This document shows, one piece after another, positions 16,956-26,025 of a stretch of 49,686 nucleotides of DNA. The DNA is taken from positions 1 through 49,686 of the forward strand of contig REEO01000073.1 in assembly GCA_007695035.1 (NCBI GenBank), written 5' to 3'. Positions within the stretch are counted from its first letter, which is position 1. Each line of letters opens with the position of its first letter. Made by a program: the position numbers and the translations under genes. Under the pieces are notes generated by a model, which ran no database searches, had not been told where the DNA came from, and was given only the letters and a program-made list of their open reading frames with translations. The stretch comes from Saprospirales bacterium (GTDB taxonomy: Bacteria > Bacteroidota > Bacteroidia > Chitinophagales > Saprospiraceae).

Positions 16956-17569
16956 TTTTTTGATATCCATTTTGAATCTTTGAGATAAAAACGCCAGGGT
17001 TTGTCTTTCCATTTTCCTGCGTAATCAATTCCTATTCTGGTGGTTGAAATAATTTCCGGTGAATCCGACACATGCTTTCTCTTTTCCAACCAAATCCCAT
17101 AATCCGGGTGCAGGTTTTTACCGCTGTGCGCTACAGTCAGACCCAAAGCGCGGGACAAACAACCAGGGCCAGCGGTGAGGCGGGTTTCCGGCCTGCTCAT
17201 ATCCCGCCGTTTTAACATGGTGGAGACACCCTCCAGAGGTTCTATGCCGCGAATAAGGACCGCATGGGGAAGCCCTTCAGAACCACAGACCACATTGAAC
17301 AGATGGTGAATGCCGTAACACAAATAAATGTAGGACAACCCTCCGCTTTCAAACATAACTTCCGTCCTCGGGGTTTTTCGGTTTTGCCATGCGTGACTTG
17401 CACGGTCTTCCGGAGCACAATAGGCCTCCGTTTCTACAATCAAACCACTTGTTACTTCACCCCCAATAGAGGTGTGTAAAGAGCAACCAATGAGGTCCAC
17501 AGCAAGGTCGATGGCATTGTTTTCCTCAAAAAAGGAAGAGTCGAGGACATTTTCATTCAGAAGGCCCAT
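16952..17569 (-). CDS. mpg: 3-methyladenine DNA glycosylase (AAG/MPG type)
   Basis: Base-excision repair enzyme that removes 3-methyladenine and related alkylated or deaminated purines. The protein is 205 aa, the usual bacterial size. The motif VETEAY carries the catalytic Glu. DRASHAW and YLCYGIHHLFNVVC are family signatures, and LTAGPGCLSRALG is the conserved C-terminal segment. The ATG at 17569 is clear. It lies 22 bp downstream of guaB and overlaps the T9SS plug gene by ATGA, so guaB-mpg-plug is probably one transcript. An alkD pseudogene elsewhere in this window could mean that this enzyme carries more of the alkylation repair, but that is inference. Confidence 0.93.
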   Translation of the reverse strand: MGLLNENVLDSSFFEENNAIDLAVDLIGCSLHTSIGGEVTSGLIVETEAYCAPEDRASHAWQNRKTPRTEVMFESGGLSYIYLCYGIHHLFNVVCGSEGLPHAVLIRGIEPLEGVSTMLKRRDMSRPETRLTAGPGCLSRALGLTVAHSGKNLHPDYGIWLEKRKHVSDSPEIISTTRIGIDYAGKWKDKPWRFYLKDSKWISKK

Positions 17570-17591
17570 GAATACAAACCTTTAAGAAAAC

Positions 17592-19079
17592 CTAAAATCT
17601 CTTGCTGCTGTAATTTGGAGCTTCCTTCGTAATGGTGACATTGTGCGGGTGGCTCTCGATGACACCGGCCTGGGAGATACTGACAAATTTAGCATCCTTC
17701 AGGCTGTGGGTATTGGCAGCACCACAGTATCCCATTCCAGCCCTCAGTCCTCCAATATACTGCACCATGACCTCGGCCACAGTGCCTTTGTAAGGAACGC
17801 GACCCTCGATACCCTCCGGAACCAGTTTTTTTACGTCATCTTCCACATCCTGGAAGTAGCGGTCTTTAGACCCTCGTTTCATGGCACCCAACGAACCCAT
17901 ACCGCGATAAATCTTAAACTTTCGCCCCTCGAAGATAATGGTCTCACCGGGAGCTTCCTCTACTCCGGCAAACAGCGAACCGCCCATAATGCAATCGGCA
18001 CCGGCGGCCATGGCTTTTACGATATCTCCGGTAAAGCGAATTCCACCGTCGGCAATTATAGGCACCTCCGTTTCACCAATGGCTCTGTATGCATTTTGAA
18101 TGGCGCTCAACTGTGGCACTCCCACACCGGCCACCACTCTGGTGGTACAGATACTCCCGGGGCCAACACCCACTTTCACCGCATCGGCTCCGGCATCAAC
18201 AAGGGCTTTTGCGGCTTCACCAGTGGCGATATTACCGGTAATCACCTGAAGATCGGGGTATTTTTTCTTTACATCGCGTACAAAGTCAATGACCCCTTTT
18301 GAATGGCCGTGAGCAGTGTCAATGCAAATCACATCCACCTGTACCCTCACCAATTCGTCAATTCTCTCCATGCTGTCCTGAGTTATTCCAACTGCAGCAC
18401 CGACCATCAACCTTCCGAATTGGTCTTTACACGCAAGGGGAAAATCCTTGACCTTGATGATGTCCCGGTAAGTGATTAGACCGACCAGTTGGCCAGACCC
18501 ATCAACGACCGGCAGTTTTTCTATTTTGTGTTCCTGAAGGATTTGGCGGGCCTGGTCGAGGTCCGTTCCCACAGGAGCGGTGATGAGTTTTTCACTGCTC
18601 ATGAGTTCCTTTACAGGTCTTTGCATATTCGTTTCAAATCGCAGGTCGCGGTTGGTGAGTATGCCGAGCAGTTTGTTGTCTTTGTCAACAATGGGTATTC
18701 CCCCGATTTTAAAATTCTCCATGACTGCTACTGCTTCTCCTACGACAGCATTGAGCGGCAGAGTGACCGGATCGATGATCATACCACTTTCAGACCGTTT
18801 GACCGACCGCACCTGATCGGCCTGCTCTTCCACAGGCATGTTTTTGTGTACCATGCCAATGCCCCCCTGCCGCGCAATAGCGATGGCGAGATGTTTTTCT
18901 GTCACAGTATCCATGGCAGCGGAGACAATAGGTACGTTTATGCGAAGGTTTCGGGTGAGTCGGGTGGAGATATCAACATCTCTTGGAAGCACTTCCGAGT
19001 AAGCCGGCACGAGCAATACGTCATCGAAAGTGAAACCTTTTACCGAAAATTTTTCTGAAGTATTCCTGTTTATTTCCAT
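17592..19079 (-). CDS. guaB: Inosine-5'-monophosphate dehydrogenase
   Basis: Converts IMP to XMP with NAD+, the committed step of guanine nucleotide synthesis. About 495 aa. TIM-barrel sequence at the N-terminus ([17 protein letters not shown]) is interrupted by a CBS pair (about 95-205). GPGSICTTR near residue 305 contains the catalytic Cys, and [13 protein letters not shown] plus [10 protein letters not shown] give the flap. The C-terminus binds potassium ([16 protein letters not shown]). ATG 19079 is preferred over the TTG at 19085. On the minus strand TATCTTTG (19090-19083) matches the Bacteroidota -7 box and ends only 3 bases before the ATG, hinting at a leaderless or very short-leader mRNA. 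It is the first gene of the probable guaB-mpg-plug transcript. Confidence 0.97.
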   Translation of the reverse strand: MEINRNTSEKFSVKGFTFDDVLLVPAYSEVLPRDVDISTRLTRNLRINVPIVSAAMDTVTEKHLAIAIARQGGIGMVHKNMPVEEQADQVRSVKRSESGMIIDPVTLPLNAVVGEAVAVMENFKIGGIPIVDKDNKLLGILTNRDLRFETNMQRPVKELMSSEKLITAPVGTDLDQARQILQEHKIEKLPVVDGSGQLVGLITYRDIIKVKDFPLACKDQFGRLMVGAAVGITQDSMERIDELVRVQVDVICIDTAHGHSKGVIDFVRDVKKKYPDLQVITGNIATGEAAKALVDAGADAVKVGVGPGSICTTRVVAGVGVPQLSAIQNAYRAIGETEVPIIADGGIRFTGDIVKAMAAGADCIMGGSLFAGVEEAPGETIIFEGRKFKIYRGMGSLGAMKRGSKDRYFQDVEDDVKKLVPEGIEGRVPYKGTVAEVMVQYIGGLRAGMGYCGAANTHSLKDAKFVSISQAGVIESHPHNVTITKEAPNYSSKRF

Positions 19080-19082
19080 GCA

Positions 19083-19090
19083 CAAAGATA
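19083..19090 (-). promoter_or_regulatory. Candidate -7 box of guaB
   Basis: TATCTTTG on the minus strand fits TAnnTTTG. A TTTTTTG stretch lies 22 bp upstream as a possible -33 element. Its position almost at the start codon would make the transcript leaderless, so treat it with caution. Confidence 0.35.
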
Positions 19091-19247
19091 TGGAAATGCA
19101 GTCGAATTTTCACAAAAAATGAAGGTGGTAATTTCCAGTCCTTTTACCTTTGAGTCAAAGAAACCATTTACTGCTGCCAATGTGATTTTGGGAGATAATC
19201 CAAGAAGCACTACAAAACCAGTGGGTAATAAAAAATGGCCAAACAGA

Positions 19248-19697
19248 ATGACAAAGTTATCGGTTTTTTCAGATGAATATTTTATGAAGAAAGCCTGGAA
19301 TCAGGCAAAAATGGCAGCCCAAAAGGGAGAGGTTCCTGTAGGTGCAGTGATAACCATGGACAATCAGATTATAGCCCAAACCCATAATCAGGTGGAGCAA
19401 CTCAATGATGTAACCGCACATGCGGAAATTCTCGCCATCACGGCAGCAGCAGAGCATATTGGAACCAAATACCTCTGGGATTGCACGCTTTACGTCACAC
19501 TGGAACCGTGTATTATGTGTGCAGGTGCCATAAGCTGGGCGCAAATTGGAAAACTGGTATTTTCTGCCCAGGATGACAAAAGGGGATTTATGCGGGTGGG
19601 TCGAAACTTGCTTCACGATCGCACCAAACTGGCATACGGAGTAATGGAGCAAGAATCAAGCGAACTGATAAAGACCTTTTTTGCAAGGCTCAGATAA
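19248..19697 (+). CDS. tadA: tRNA adenosine(34) deaminase
   Basis: Zinc-dependent deaminase converting A34 to inosine in tRNA-Arg(ACG). 149 aa from ATG 19248, the normal TadA length. H58-A-E60 gives the first zinc ligand and the catalytic Glu; P-C88-I-M-C91 gives the other two ligands. EVPVGAVI is the usual N-terminal strand. The open frame extends to 19119, but those extra 43 residues have no TadA similarity, so the internal ATG is preferred. It is divergent from guaB. Confidence 0.95.
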   Translation: MTKLSVFSDEYFMKKAWNQAKMAAQKGEVPVGAVITMDNQIIAQTHNQVEQLNDVTAHAEILAITAAAEHIGTKYLWDCTLYVTLEPCIMCAGAISWAQIGKLVFSAQDDKRGFMRVGRNLLHDRTKLAYGVMEQESSELIKTFFARLR

Positions 19698-19730
19698 AGC
19701 GGTTTTGCTGACAATAATGCCGACATCACC

Positions 19731-19761
19731 TTTGCTGGAAGCAATTATTTTAGTACTTTTG
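19731..19761 (+). promoter_or_regulatory. Bacteroidota-type promoter for the bactofilin operon
   Basis: TTTG at 19731-19734, 19 bp spacer, TACTTTTG at 19754-19761. This is an exact fit to TTTG-N19-TAnnTTTG. Transcription would start near 19767, about 15 bases before the ATG at 19782. Confidence 0.6.
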
Positions 19762-19781
19762 ACCCTCTAAAAAATAGATAA

Positions 19782-20240
19782 ATGTTCGGATCAGGAAACA
19801 AGGATAAAGGGAGTAAAGCCAAGGGCAACAAGCCGCCGGTCAATCCCAATGCCATCAATACTTTTGTAGTCGGCACCGAGTTTGAAGGAAAGCTGACAAG
19901 TGAAAACGACATCCGCATCGACGGGGTCATGAAGGGCACGCTCTCTTGCAGCGGAAGACTCATCATCGGTCAACCAGGGTTTTTGGAGGGTGAGGTTGAG
20001 TGTAGAAACGCTGTTATCGAAGGGGAATTCAAGGGCAACCTCAAGGTGGAGGAAACGCTCCAGGTCAAGGAAAAAGCGGTTATTGAAGGAGAAATTAAGA
20101 CCGGAAAATTGATTGTACAGGCCGGTGCCATTTTCAATGTGAATTGCCAAATGGGCGAACAGCGATTGGGTGGCAAAGATGTCAGTGCAAAACCAAAGGA
20201 AAAGGAAGATAAGGGCAAACTCGCAGGTGGTGAAAAATGA
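19782..20240 (+). CDS. Bactofilin (polymer-forming cytoskeletal protein)
   Basis: Bactofilins self-assemble into nucleotide-independent filaments that scaffold cell-envelope enzymes. 152 aa. The N-terminal about 25 residues are disordered and Lys/Gly-rich. The central beta-helix domain (about 27-125) has regular GxIxxxGxV rungs such as IDGVMKGTLSC, AVIEGEFKGNL and AVIEGEIKTGKL. The C-terminal tail is highly charged (SAKPKEKEDKGK). A well-formed promoter lies 20-50 bp upstream. Its stop overlaps the start region of the AtpZ-like gene. Bactofilin beside AtpZ is a familiar Bacteroidota arrangement, but there the F-ATPase genes usually follow; here they do not. Confidence 0.93.
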   Translation: MFGSGNKDKGSKAKGNKPPVNPNAINTFVVGTEFEGKLTSENDIRIDGVMKGTLSCSGRLIIGQPGFLEGEVECRNAVIEGEFKGNLKVEETLQVKEKAVIEGEIKTGKLIVQAGAIFNVNCQMGEQRLGGKDVSAKPKEKEDKGKLAGGEK

Positions 20241-20493
20241 GGACAGGGATAGCAATGAAGACAATAGGGGTTTTTTTTCAGACCCGAAAAAACGAAGTCA
20301 CTTGCTTCTCTGGACCAAATATGCGGGAATGGCATTCCAGCTATTCGCCACTTTAGTGGTAGCAGTTCTTGCCGGAATGGGTATCGATCACTTACTAGGA
20401 CTTGAAAAACCCATATTTACCGCCCTACTCATTCCCATTTTCCTGTTTGGTTTTCTGTATAAACTGTACCTGGACATAAGCCAAAAGAAATAA
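20230..20493 (+). CDS. AtpZ/AtpI-family small membrane protein
   Basis: About 87 aa with two TM helices (WTKYAGMAFQLFATLVVAVLAG and FTALLIPIFLFGFLYKLYLD). The GxxxD turn (GMGID) and the overall pattern fit AtpZ/AtpI, assembly or ion-uptake helpers of F1Fo ATP synthase. Start uncertain: GTG at 20230 or 20227 overlaps the bactofilin end and gives the usual length. An ATG at 20170 would overlap bactofilin by 70 bp. The stop TAA overlaps the next gene's ATG (TAATG), so expression is coupled. No atpB or other synthase gene follows, which is unusual. Confidence 0.75.
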   Translation: MKNEDRDSNEDNRGFFSDPKKRSHLLLWTKYAGMAFQLFATLVVAVLAGMGIDHLLGLEKPIFTALLIPIFLFGFLYKLYLDISQKK

Positions 20494-20864
20494 TGCAATT
20501 CAGAACCCTGATTTTATGGTGTATCTACGCCGCACTTTTTACAGTGGCTGTCACCGCCCTGTTATCCACCGTTTCGAACGAAACCAATCTGCTGTGGTTG
20601 ATGACCATATACTCCGTGGTGTACTTTGTGCTGTTTTGCGTCGTGCTGTTTCGCATGGCGCAAAAAGCGGTCCTGAGCAAAGACCTCACTGCAGTCAGCA
20701 AGCTTTTCCTGGGTTCTGTACTGGTAAAATTATTCACTGCCCTTGCACTGGTGGTTGGATTTCTAAAGTTGTATGAACCGGAAGAGAATTTGTTTGTCCT
20801 CCCTTTCATAGCCGCTTATGTGGCATTTACCACCGTAGAAGTGATCAGCCTAAAGAAAATGTAG
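20493..20864 (+). CDS. Small four-TM membrane protein
   Basis: 123 aa with four hydrophobic segments (about 5-25, 33-55, 70-93 and 100-118). I do not recognise a named family. Its place directly after an AtpZ-like gene with TAATG overlap, and its size and topology, recall the unnamed AtpI-like protein found between atpZ and atpB in many Bacteroidota. A role in ATP synthase assembly is therefore inferred from context only. Confidence 0.65.
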   Translation: MQFRTLILWCIYAALFTVAVTALLSTVSNETNLLWLMTIYSVVYFVLFCVVLFRMAQKAVLSKDLTAVSKLFLGSVLVKLFTALALVVGFLKLYEPEENLFVLPFIAAYVAFTTVEVISLKKM

Positions 20865-20891
20865 AAACCGCAAACTGAAAAATTCGACATC

Positions 20892-21386
20892 ATGACGGGA
20901 AAAAACAGGGATTACTCCATCGAGATCAATGACCAATACAGCTTTGAATTGAGCGATGAAGATATTGGGAATGCAGACATTATTTCCAGTGGAGCAAATC
21001 AGTACCATTTGATACACAACGGGAAAAGCCTGCAATTTGAAGTGAAGTCCCTGGACCTGGAAACCAAAACCCTGCAGATAAGAAGCAGGGGGAAAATTTA
21101 CCATGTCAAAATCAAGGATCAATTGGACCACCTGATCTCCAATCTGGGGCTGGAAGTCGATGAACAGGGTGCAGATTCTGATGTAACGGCACCTATGCCA
21201 GGTCTGGTTTTAGATCTCTTCGTAAAAGCAGGAGACGAGGTCGAAGCCGATGATCAACTTCTCATACTCGAAGCCATGAAGATGGAAAATGTGATAAAGG
21301 CGCCCGGAAAAGGGGTGGTGGACGAAGTAAAGATAAACAAGAGCGATGGCGTGGAAAAAGGTCAGGTATTGATTACGTTCAAATAA
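20892..21386 (+). CDS. Biotin carboxyl carrier domain protein
   Basis: Carries biotin as the mobile carboxyl group of an acyl-CoA or pyruvate-type carboxylase. 164 aa. The C-terminal biotinyl domain (about 95-164) contains EAMKMEN with the biotinylated Lys130. The N-terminal half (YSIEINDQYSFELSDEDI) is the conserved extension of Bacteroidota carriers that pair with separate biotin carboxylase and carboxyltransferase subunits. No such subunit is in the window, so the exact complex (acetyl-, propionyl- or other CoA carboxylase) is open. It starts 28 bp after the small membrane gene and may be the last gene of the same transcript. Confidence 0.88.
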   Translation: MTGKNRDYSIEINDQYSFELSDEDIGNADIISSGANQYHLIHNGKSLQFEVKSLDLETKTLQIRSRGKIYHVKIKDQLDHLISNLGLEVDEQGADSDVTAPMPGLVLDLFVKAGDEVEADDQLLILEAMKMENVIKAPGKGVVDEVKINKSDGVEKGQVLITFK

Positions 21387-21576
21387 TCCTATCCAACAAT
21401 CCCAACCCAAACGACCGTTTTACTTCCCTTCCATTCCGCCTTGCAAAAATGCGGTGCCATGTGACCCGACCTGGCAATGTTTGAAGCGCCAGACCTGACC
21501 AAAAGAAACACAAAGCCCTGGCATATTCACCTGAAATTAGCTGACCATACCCCGGCCAATCACATATACATGCTGC

Positions 21577-24500
21577 CTACCTTTGGTAGTTTTTTTCGAA
21601 GAACAGCCGATAACTTTGGGTGCTTCTTTCTCTGAGCACCTCCCGGTAGTTACGCTGCGTAATGGGGTAAATTTCATACTGAGCACCGGATGGTAAGAAC
21701 TCCTCTTCCAGGCTTTTCGCATCGGTCAGGTAGCGCATACTCTGGGTTTTGTTGTTGAAGCTCCTGATTAGGATCATAGGAATACCGCGATCGGTGTCCA
21801 AAATGTGATTGGAAATTCGAAGCCCGGAGAGCTGATAGTACTTCTGGTTAAAATTTGCGATGGAAACCTGTGCATCATTGAGTGTGACATCATCGGGATT
21901 ATTGATGACCACAATAACATAGTGCATCCTATCGTCCTCGAGCTGGAACTTATCGAGGTCCACATCCCCACTGTAAGAATCAAATGCAGTGGCATCACCC
22001 TTCAAAAACCGGAGTATTTCTCTTGCCCGGGTTTCTTCCGGTGTATTGGGATGCTGAGCTATCAAGTCCTCAAGCCCAGATATGTAAGCTTCCCGGCCCA
22101 CTATATTTCCGAGACTCATGGCATTCATTAGAGCCAAACGGGGACTCAGTTTATGATCGGTTCCAAACAACTCCCTGGAGCGTGCAATTCGCTTTTGCAC
22201 TTCCTCAAAATCGCCTTGTTCAAAAAACTCTACGATGCTGCGGTAATAGTTGGGCAATCTGTTTTCTTCTTCCATCAATGCGGCTGCATTGGCCGGATCT
22301 TCTAGAACTCTGGCATGTCGGGAATCCGGGTAGCGCGCTATGATCTCATTCTTAATCTGCGTTTTTTCTGACTCCATTCCCATGTCTCTGTAATCCAGGT
22401 AGAGGACATACATGCCTTCCAGTTCTTTATTGGAGCGGGGGAACTCATTTTTCAAACGCTCGAGATGTTCCGCGGAAACCCTGTAGTTTTCCAACTTTTC
22501 CCGGAACAACACACCGAGGTGGAAGAGGGCATCGATGATATTCTGCTTGACCATGGCCCTATCAGCATCCTTTTGAGGCAGTAATGCCAGGTATTCTTCA
22601 ATTTGGGATTCGGGTACAATCCTCTCTGGAACTTCCTCTGATCTGGCAAAATCCTCATCGGTTTCTGCTCGATAGAAGGGGCTATTGGACCTTCGCCAGT
22701 CATCCGCCAGCTCGCGGTTTCCCCATCTGCGCTCAAATTCCCTTGCACCTCTGCGTAGTTGTCTGTCATCGTATGCGAAAAAGTTAGATTCCCGCTGGGC
22801 TCCACCTCTGGCGCCTCCCGGAGTGGCGCGCTGACCACCCTGGCGCAGTGCCACACCATCTTGTCTTTGAGCGGTGCCGGTTTGGTCACCGGCTACAGCA
22901 AGCATCGTTTCCTGTTCTTCACGGTCTCTTGCAAATTGCCTTTCAGCCCATTTTCGCTGTTGATCTTCCGGAAGGTCGGCCACATACAGCAGTGTATCGT
23001 TTATTTCCAATTGTTCGTAGTATTGGGCAATTTCACCCAGGCTCTCAGCCAGGCGATTCACCTCCCGGTATCGCTCATCCCTTTCCGGCATTAAGGGTTG
23101 CAATTGAGAGAAGGACTGGTGAGCTGCGAGGTAGTCTTCCTTTTCCAATTGTATGGTGGCCATCAGGTAGTAAATTTCCCGGATTTGGTTCTGGTTGTCC
23201 GAGCGGTATTCGAGTGCAGTTTCCAGAGCTTCCAGAGCATCCGCTTTATGCCCTTCCTGGTAGTAAAGCCGGCCCATGGTATAGTAAATTCTATCCCTGA
23301 AATCAGTATTTTTCCTTTCACCTGCCAAACGCTCCAATTCCCTGATTGACCCCTGAATGGATCTCTGGCCTGCCAGGGCAGTATTCAGGTTGGCGTTGAA
23401 CTCCATTTCAAAATCGTTCGTCCATCGGGCTGCATTTTCAAAGTGTCTTCCTGCGGTTCGGTAATTGTGCTCACGCTGATAAAGCTGGCCCAATATGTAA
23501 GAGTACCGTGCTCTATCCTGGCGATTGCGCGTGAGGGGGATTGCATTCTCCAGTGGTTCAATGGCACGTTCATGGTTGCCGCGGCTGATTTCAAGATGTG
23601 CCTCAGTGAGATAAGCCAAAGCCCTCAATTCCTTGTCGAGACCGGATTTCTGATGAACCTCTCTCAGGATATTAAGTGCCCTGGAGTAGGCATCTCTTTC
23701 AATTAGATTTTTGGCCATCCAAATTTTTGCCTCATCGTAGGCGTGATCACCACCCAGCAGCCCGGTGGATTTGTAATCGGCTTCATCCTGGCGACCTGCA
23801 GTGGAGCGATCCCGGCGGTCTTGTTCTACCCTATCCCCGGTTCCTGAAGCACCATGTCGCGCGGAGATGCGATTTTCTCTTACCCCGGATTCTTCTGTGG
23901 ATTCCTCGGTAGATTCTCTGGCAATTTCTGTCCGAGTCGTATCTTGCTCGACCTGGGTTTCTGTTTCGCGTTCCTGCCCGGACTCGCGCTCCTGAATTCT
24001 CCGCTCCCTTGCCTCTTCACGCTGTCTTTCGCGCTCTCTTTGGGCTCTTTCTCTTTCCCTTTCAGCTTCTCTTCGGGCCTGTCTTCTCTCGCGCTCAGCA
24101 TCACGCCTGGCCTGTCTTCTCTCTCTTTCAATTTGCCTTCTAGTTCGCTCACGGTTGATTTGCCTTTCGCGGTTGTAGGCCGTTCTTGATCGGGTTTCGG
24201 ATACCCTTCTCGGATCCACTTCCCGGCTCGGTTCAAAATGGTGTACCAGATACTGGAGGGTCTTTTCAGCAGATTCATAGTCCTTTTTGACATACTGGCA
24301 TTTGGCGAGCAGCAGGTAGCACTGGTCAGTCCAATCACTCGCTCTCCGCAACGCCACCACCTTGGAAACTTTCTCCATGGCGAGGTCTAAATTGCCGTAT
24401 TCCGATCTTACATCCTCAGAAGCCTGATAGGGGAAAATAGCCAGCACCTCATTGTAATTGTCCTGATAATCATTATCGATGTTGCGAATGGCCTCCTGGT

Positions 24501-24813
24501 ACAATTCATTGGCGTTGAAATAGCCATTGTAGTAGGCGGTCATGTTTTGGTAGAACTGTCCAAAGCCCGACAATTCTCCCTGTTTCTTATGTGAAGTACA
24601 GGCAGGTATTACCAGGATTGCGATGAAAAGCACCACTGCTGAATTGACCAAAATACCCGGCCGAAGACGGGTTTTTTTGTAAATACTATAACTACTCTTA
24701 TGATTTATTTCCTTTCTATTGTCTCTCACAAAAAACTCCGTTTCAATTGAGTTATCAAATATTTTAGCGTAATTTGCAGCTGCAAAAAACAGTAACAGAA
24801 CGCAGCTCTTCAC
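21577..24813 (-). CDS. sprE: SprE/PorW-like TPR lipoprotein of the T9SS
   Basis: Large outer-membrane-associated lipoprotein with many TPRs, needed for T9SS secretion and gliding in relatives. Up to 1078 aa. A hydrophobic segment ends in VIPACTSHKK (lipobox). The following QFYQNMTAYYNGYFNANELYQEA motif is the SprE/PorW hallmark. TPR-like helices fill the centre, and the C-terminus has two conserved compact repeats (HYVIVVINNPDD, YQLSGLRISNHI). Residues about 205-300 form an extreme Arg/Glu-rich stretch (RERERQREEARER style), probably a long charged helix, not usual in the family. The true start is unclear: ATG 24813 gives about 50 odd residues before the signal, while a TTG near 24649 starts directly at the lipoprotein signal. 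It diverges from an M23 peptidase gene. Confidence 0.85.
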   Translation of the reverse strand: MKSCVLLLFFAAANYAKIFDNSIETEFFVRDNRKEINHKSSYSIYKKTRLRPGILVNSAVVLFIAILVIPACTSHKKQGELSGFGQFYQNMTAYYNGYFNANELYQEAIRNIDNDYQDNYNEVLAIFPYQASEDVRSEYGNLDLAMEKVSKVVALRRASDWTDQCYLLLAKCQYVKKDYESAEKTLQYLVHHFEPSREVDPRRVSETRSRTAYNRERQINRERTRRQIERERRQARRDAERERRQARREAERERERAQRERERQREEARERRIQERESGQERETETQVEQDTTRTEIARESTEESTEESGVRENRISARHGASGTGDRVEQDRRDRSTAGRQDEADYKSTGLLGGDHAYDEAKIWMAKNLIERDAYSRALNILREVHQKSGLDKELRALAYLTEAHLEISRGNHERAIEPLENAIPLTRNRQDRARYSYILGQLYQREHNYRTAGRHFENAARWTNDFEMEFNANLNTALAGQRSIQGSIRELERLAGERKNTDFRDRIYYTMGRLYYQEGHKADALEALETALEYRSDNQNQIREIYYLMATIQLEKEDYLAAHQSFSQLQPLMPERDERYREVNRLAESLGEIAQYYEQLEINDTLLYVADLPEDQQRKWAERQFARDREEQETMLAVAGDQTGTAQRQDGVALRQGGQRATPGGARGGAQRESNFFAYDDRQLRRGAREFERRWGNRELADDWRRSNSPFYRAETDEDFARSEEVPERIVPESQIEEYLALLPQKDADRAMVKQNIIDALFHLGVLFREKLENYRVSAEHLERLKNEFPRSNKELEGMYVLYLDYRDMGMESEKTQIKNEIIARYPDSRHARVLEDPANAAALMEEENRLPNYYRSIVEFFEQGDFEEVQKRIARSRELFGTDHKLSPRLALMNAMSLGNIVGREAYISGLEDLIAQHPNTPEETRAREILRFLKGDATAFDSYSGDVDLDKFQLEDDRMHYVIVVINNPDDVTLNDAQVSIANFNQKYYQLSGLRISNHILDTDRGIPMILIRSFNNKTQSMRYLTDAKSLEEEFLPSGAQYEIYPITQRNYREVLRERSTQSYRLFFEKNYQR

Positions 24814-24892
24814 AAGCTTATTTGCAAATCAACCGTTTAAACAATCCTGGAGGCAAAATTATTTTAATTTGCTGAATTATAACAATTAGTTG

Positions 24893-25765
24893 ATGAAAGA
24901 ACCAAAAGGCAAGGCCGGCGGTAGTTTTTTCACCCACCTGAAAACCCCATACAGGCTGATTATCCTCAACAATGAAACCCTTGAGGAAAAAACCTCCTTT
25001 CAACTTACCCTGCTGAATCTCTACATGCTGATTTGCACCATTGGTCTGATATCGGGCATTATTGTAGTCTCCCTGATCGTATTTACACCCTTGAAAACCT
25101 ACATTCCCGGCTACGCAGATTACACCCAGACCAGCGAATTCATTGAAATGAACCGGCAGGTTAAAGAATTATCTGCAGAACTTCAGGCACAAATTGTTTA
25201 TACAGATGCCATTCACCGCATATTGACCGGTGAGCACGAAACACTGGAAGATGTGATGATAGATGAATCCTCTGAAAATGGGGAGCCGATCATTGCAGAG
25301 CGCATACCGGAGGACGAGGAATTGCGCCAGGAGGTAGATCTTCGGGAAGCCCTCAATTTCAGCAGTGCCACTACCATATCCGAACCCGCCTACAACCTCA
25401 ATTTCATTTCACCCATTCAGGGCTTTGTCAGTATGGGTTTTGACCCCGCCAGCAAACACCACGGGGTGGATATCATTGCCCCACAGGGAAGCCCCGTAAA
25501 AGCCATTATGGACGGTGTGGTATTTACAGCAGACTGGACCTTAAAAACCGGCAATTCCATCGGAATTCTACACCGTGGCAATATGGTCAGTTTTTACAAA
25601 CACAACGCCTATTTCCTCAAAGAACCCGGTGACAGGGTTTCCGCAGGAGAGGTCATTGCCATAATTGGCAACACGGGCACTCATACGGACGGACCCCACC
25701 TGCACTTTGAACTTTGGATGGACGACAGCCCCGTGGATCCCGAGAAGTATATATCTTTTAATTGA
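24893..25765 (+). CDS. M23 family metallopeptidase
   Basis: Periplasmic peptidoglycan endopeptidase or LytM-type activator, 290 aa. One TM helix (about 43-66) anchors it. A short coiled region (85-110) follows, then the LytM domain from about 170. Zinc ligands are H189-x-x-x-D193 and H271 in H269-L-H271, so the active site looks intact. ATG 24893 is preferred over the preceding TTG. It is transcribed divergently from the sprE-like gene with about 80 bp between the starts; this neighbourhood recurs in Bacteroidota as far as I recall. It may cleave crosslinks to allow assembly of envelope machines. Confidence 0.92.
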   Translation: MKEPKGKAGGSFFTHLKTPYRLIILNNETLEEKTSFQLTLLNLYMLICTIGLISGIIVVSLIVFTPLKTYIPGYADYTQTSEFIEMNRQVKELSAELQAQIVYTDAIHRILTGEHETLEDVMIDESSENGEPIIAERIPEDEELRQEVDLREALNFSSATTISEPAYNLNFISPIQGFVSMGFDPASKHHGVDIIAPQGSPVKAIMDGVVFTADWTLKTGNSIGILHRGNMVSFYKHNAYFLKEPGDRVSAGEVIAIIGNTGTHTDGPHLHFELWMDDSPVDPEKYISFN

Positions 25766-25857
25766 ATTATGAGTCCACTCCAAGAACCCTTTCGTCATGA
25801 GAATGAACGAGCGATCCCGAAGGGTGAATGTCTGAATTGAGTTCCATACGCGCCCGA

Positions 25858-25895
25858 AAATCCCTCATTCCAGCCAGGAGGTTAGAATTCTCGCC
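25858..25895 (+). repeat. Left 38-bp direct repeat flanking nhaC
   Basis: Begins AAATCCCTCATTCCA and ends GGTTAGAATTCTCGCC. It matches 27943-27980 at about 35 of 38 positions, all differences in the 7 central bases. An AATTCGY heptad array follows at 25926-25954. Confidence 0.85.
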
Positions 25896-25925
25896 CTAAA
25901 ACCCCGAATTCTTGCCCGAAACCCC

Positions 25926-25954
25926 CAATTCGCAATTCGTAATTTGTAATTGAT
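25926..25954. repeat. AATTCGY heptad array
   Basis: CAATTCGC AATTCGT AATTTGT AATTG: 7-bp period, four units. Related arrays lie at 28011 and 47222. Confidence 0.8.
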
Positions 25955-26025
25955 TGAGACCCTACACACCGAATTACCCAAAAATCATTATTCCTCCAAG
26001 GACCCATATGATCCTCAAATCCACA

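Noticed and set aside
17643-19058. Two long rightward frames opposite guaB
   Set aside because: Shadows of a complete guaB.
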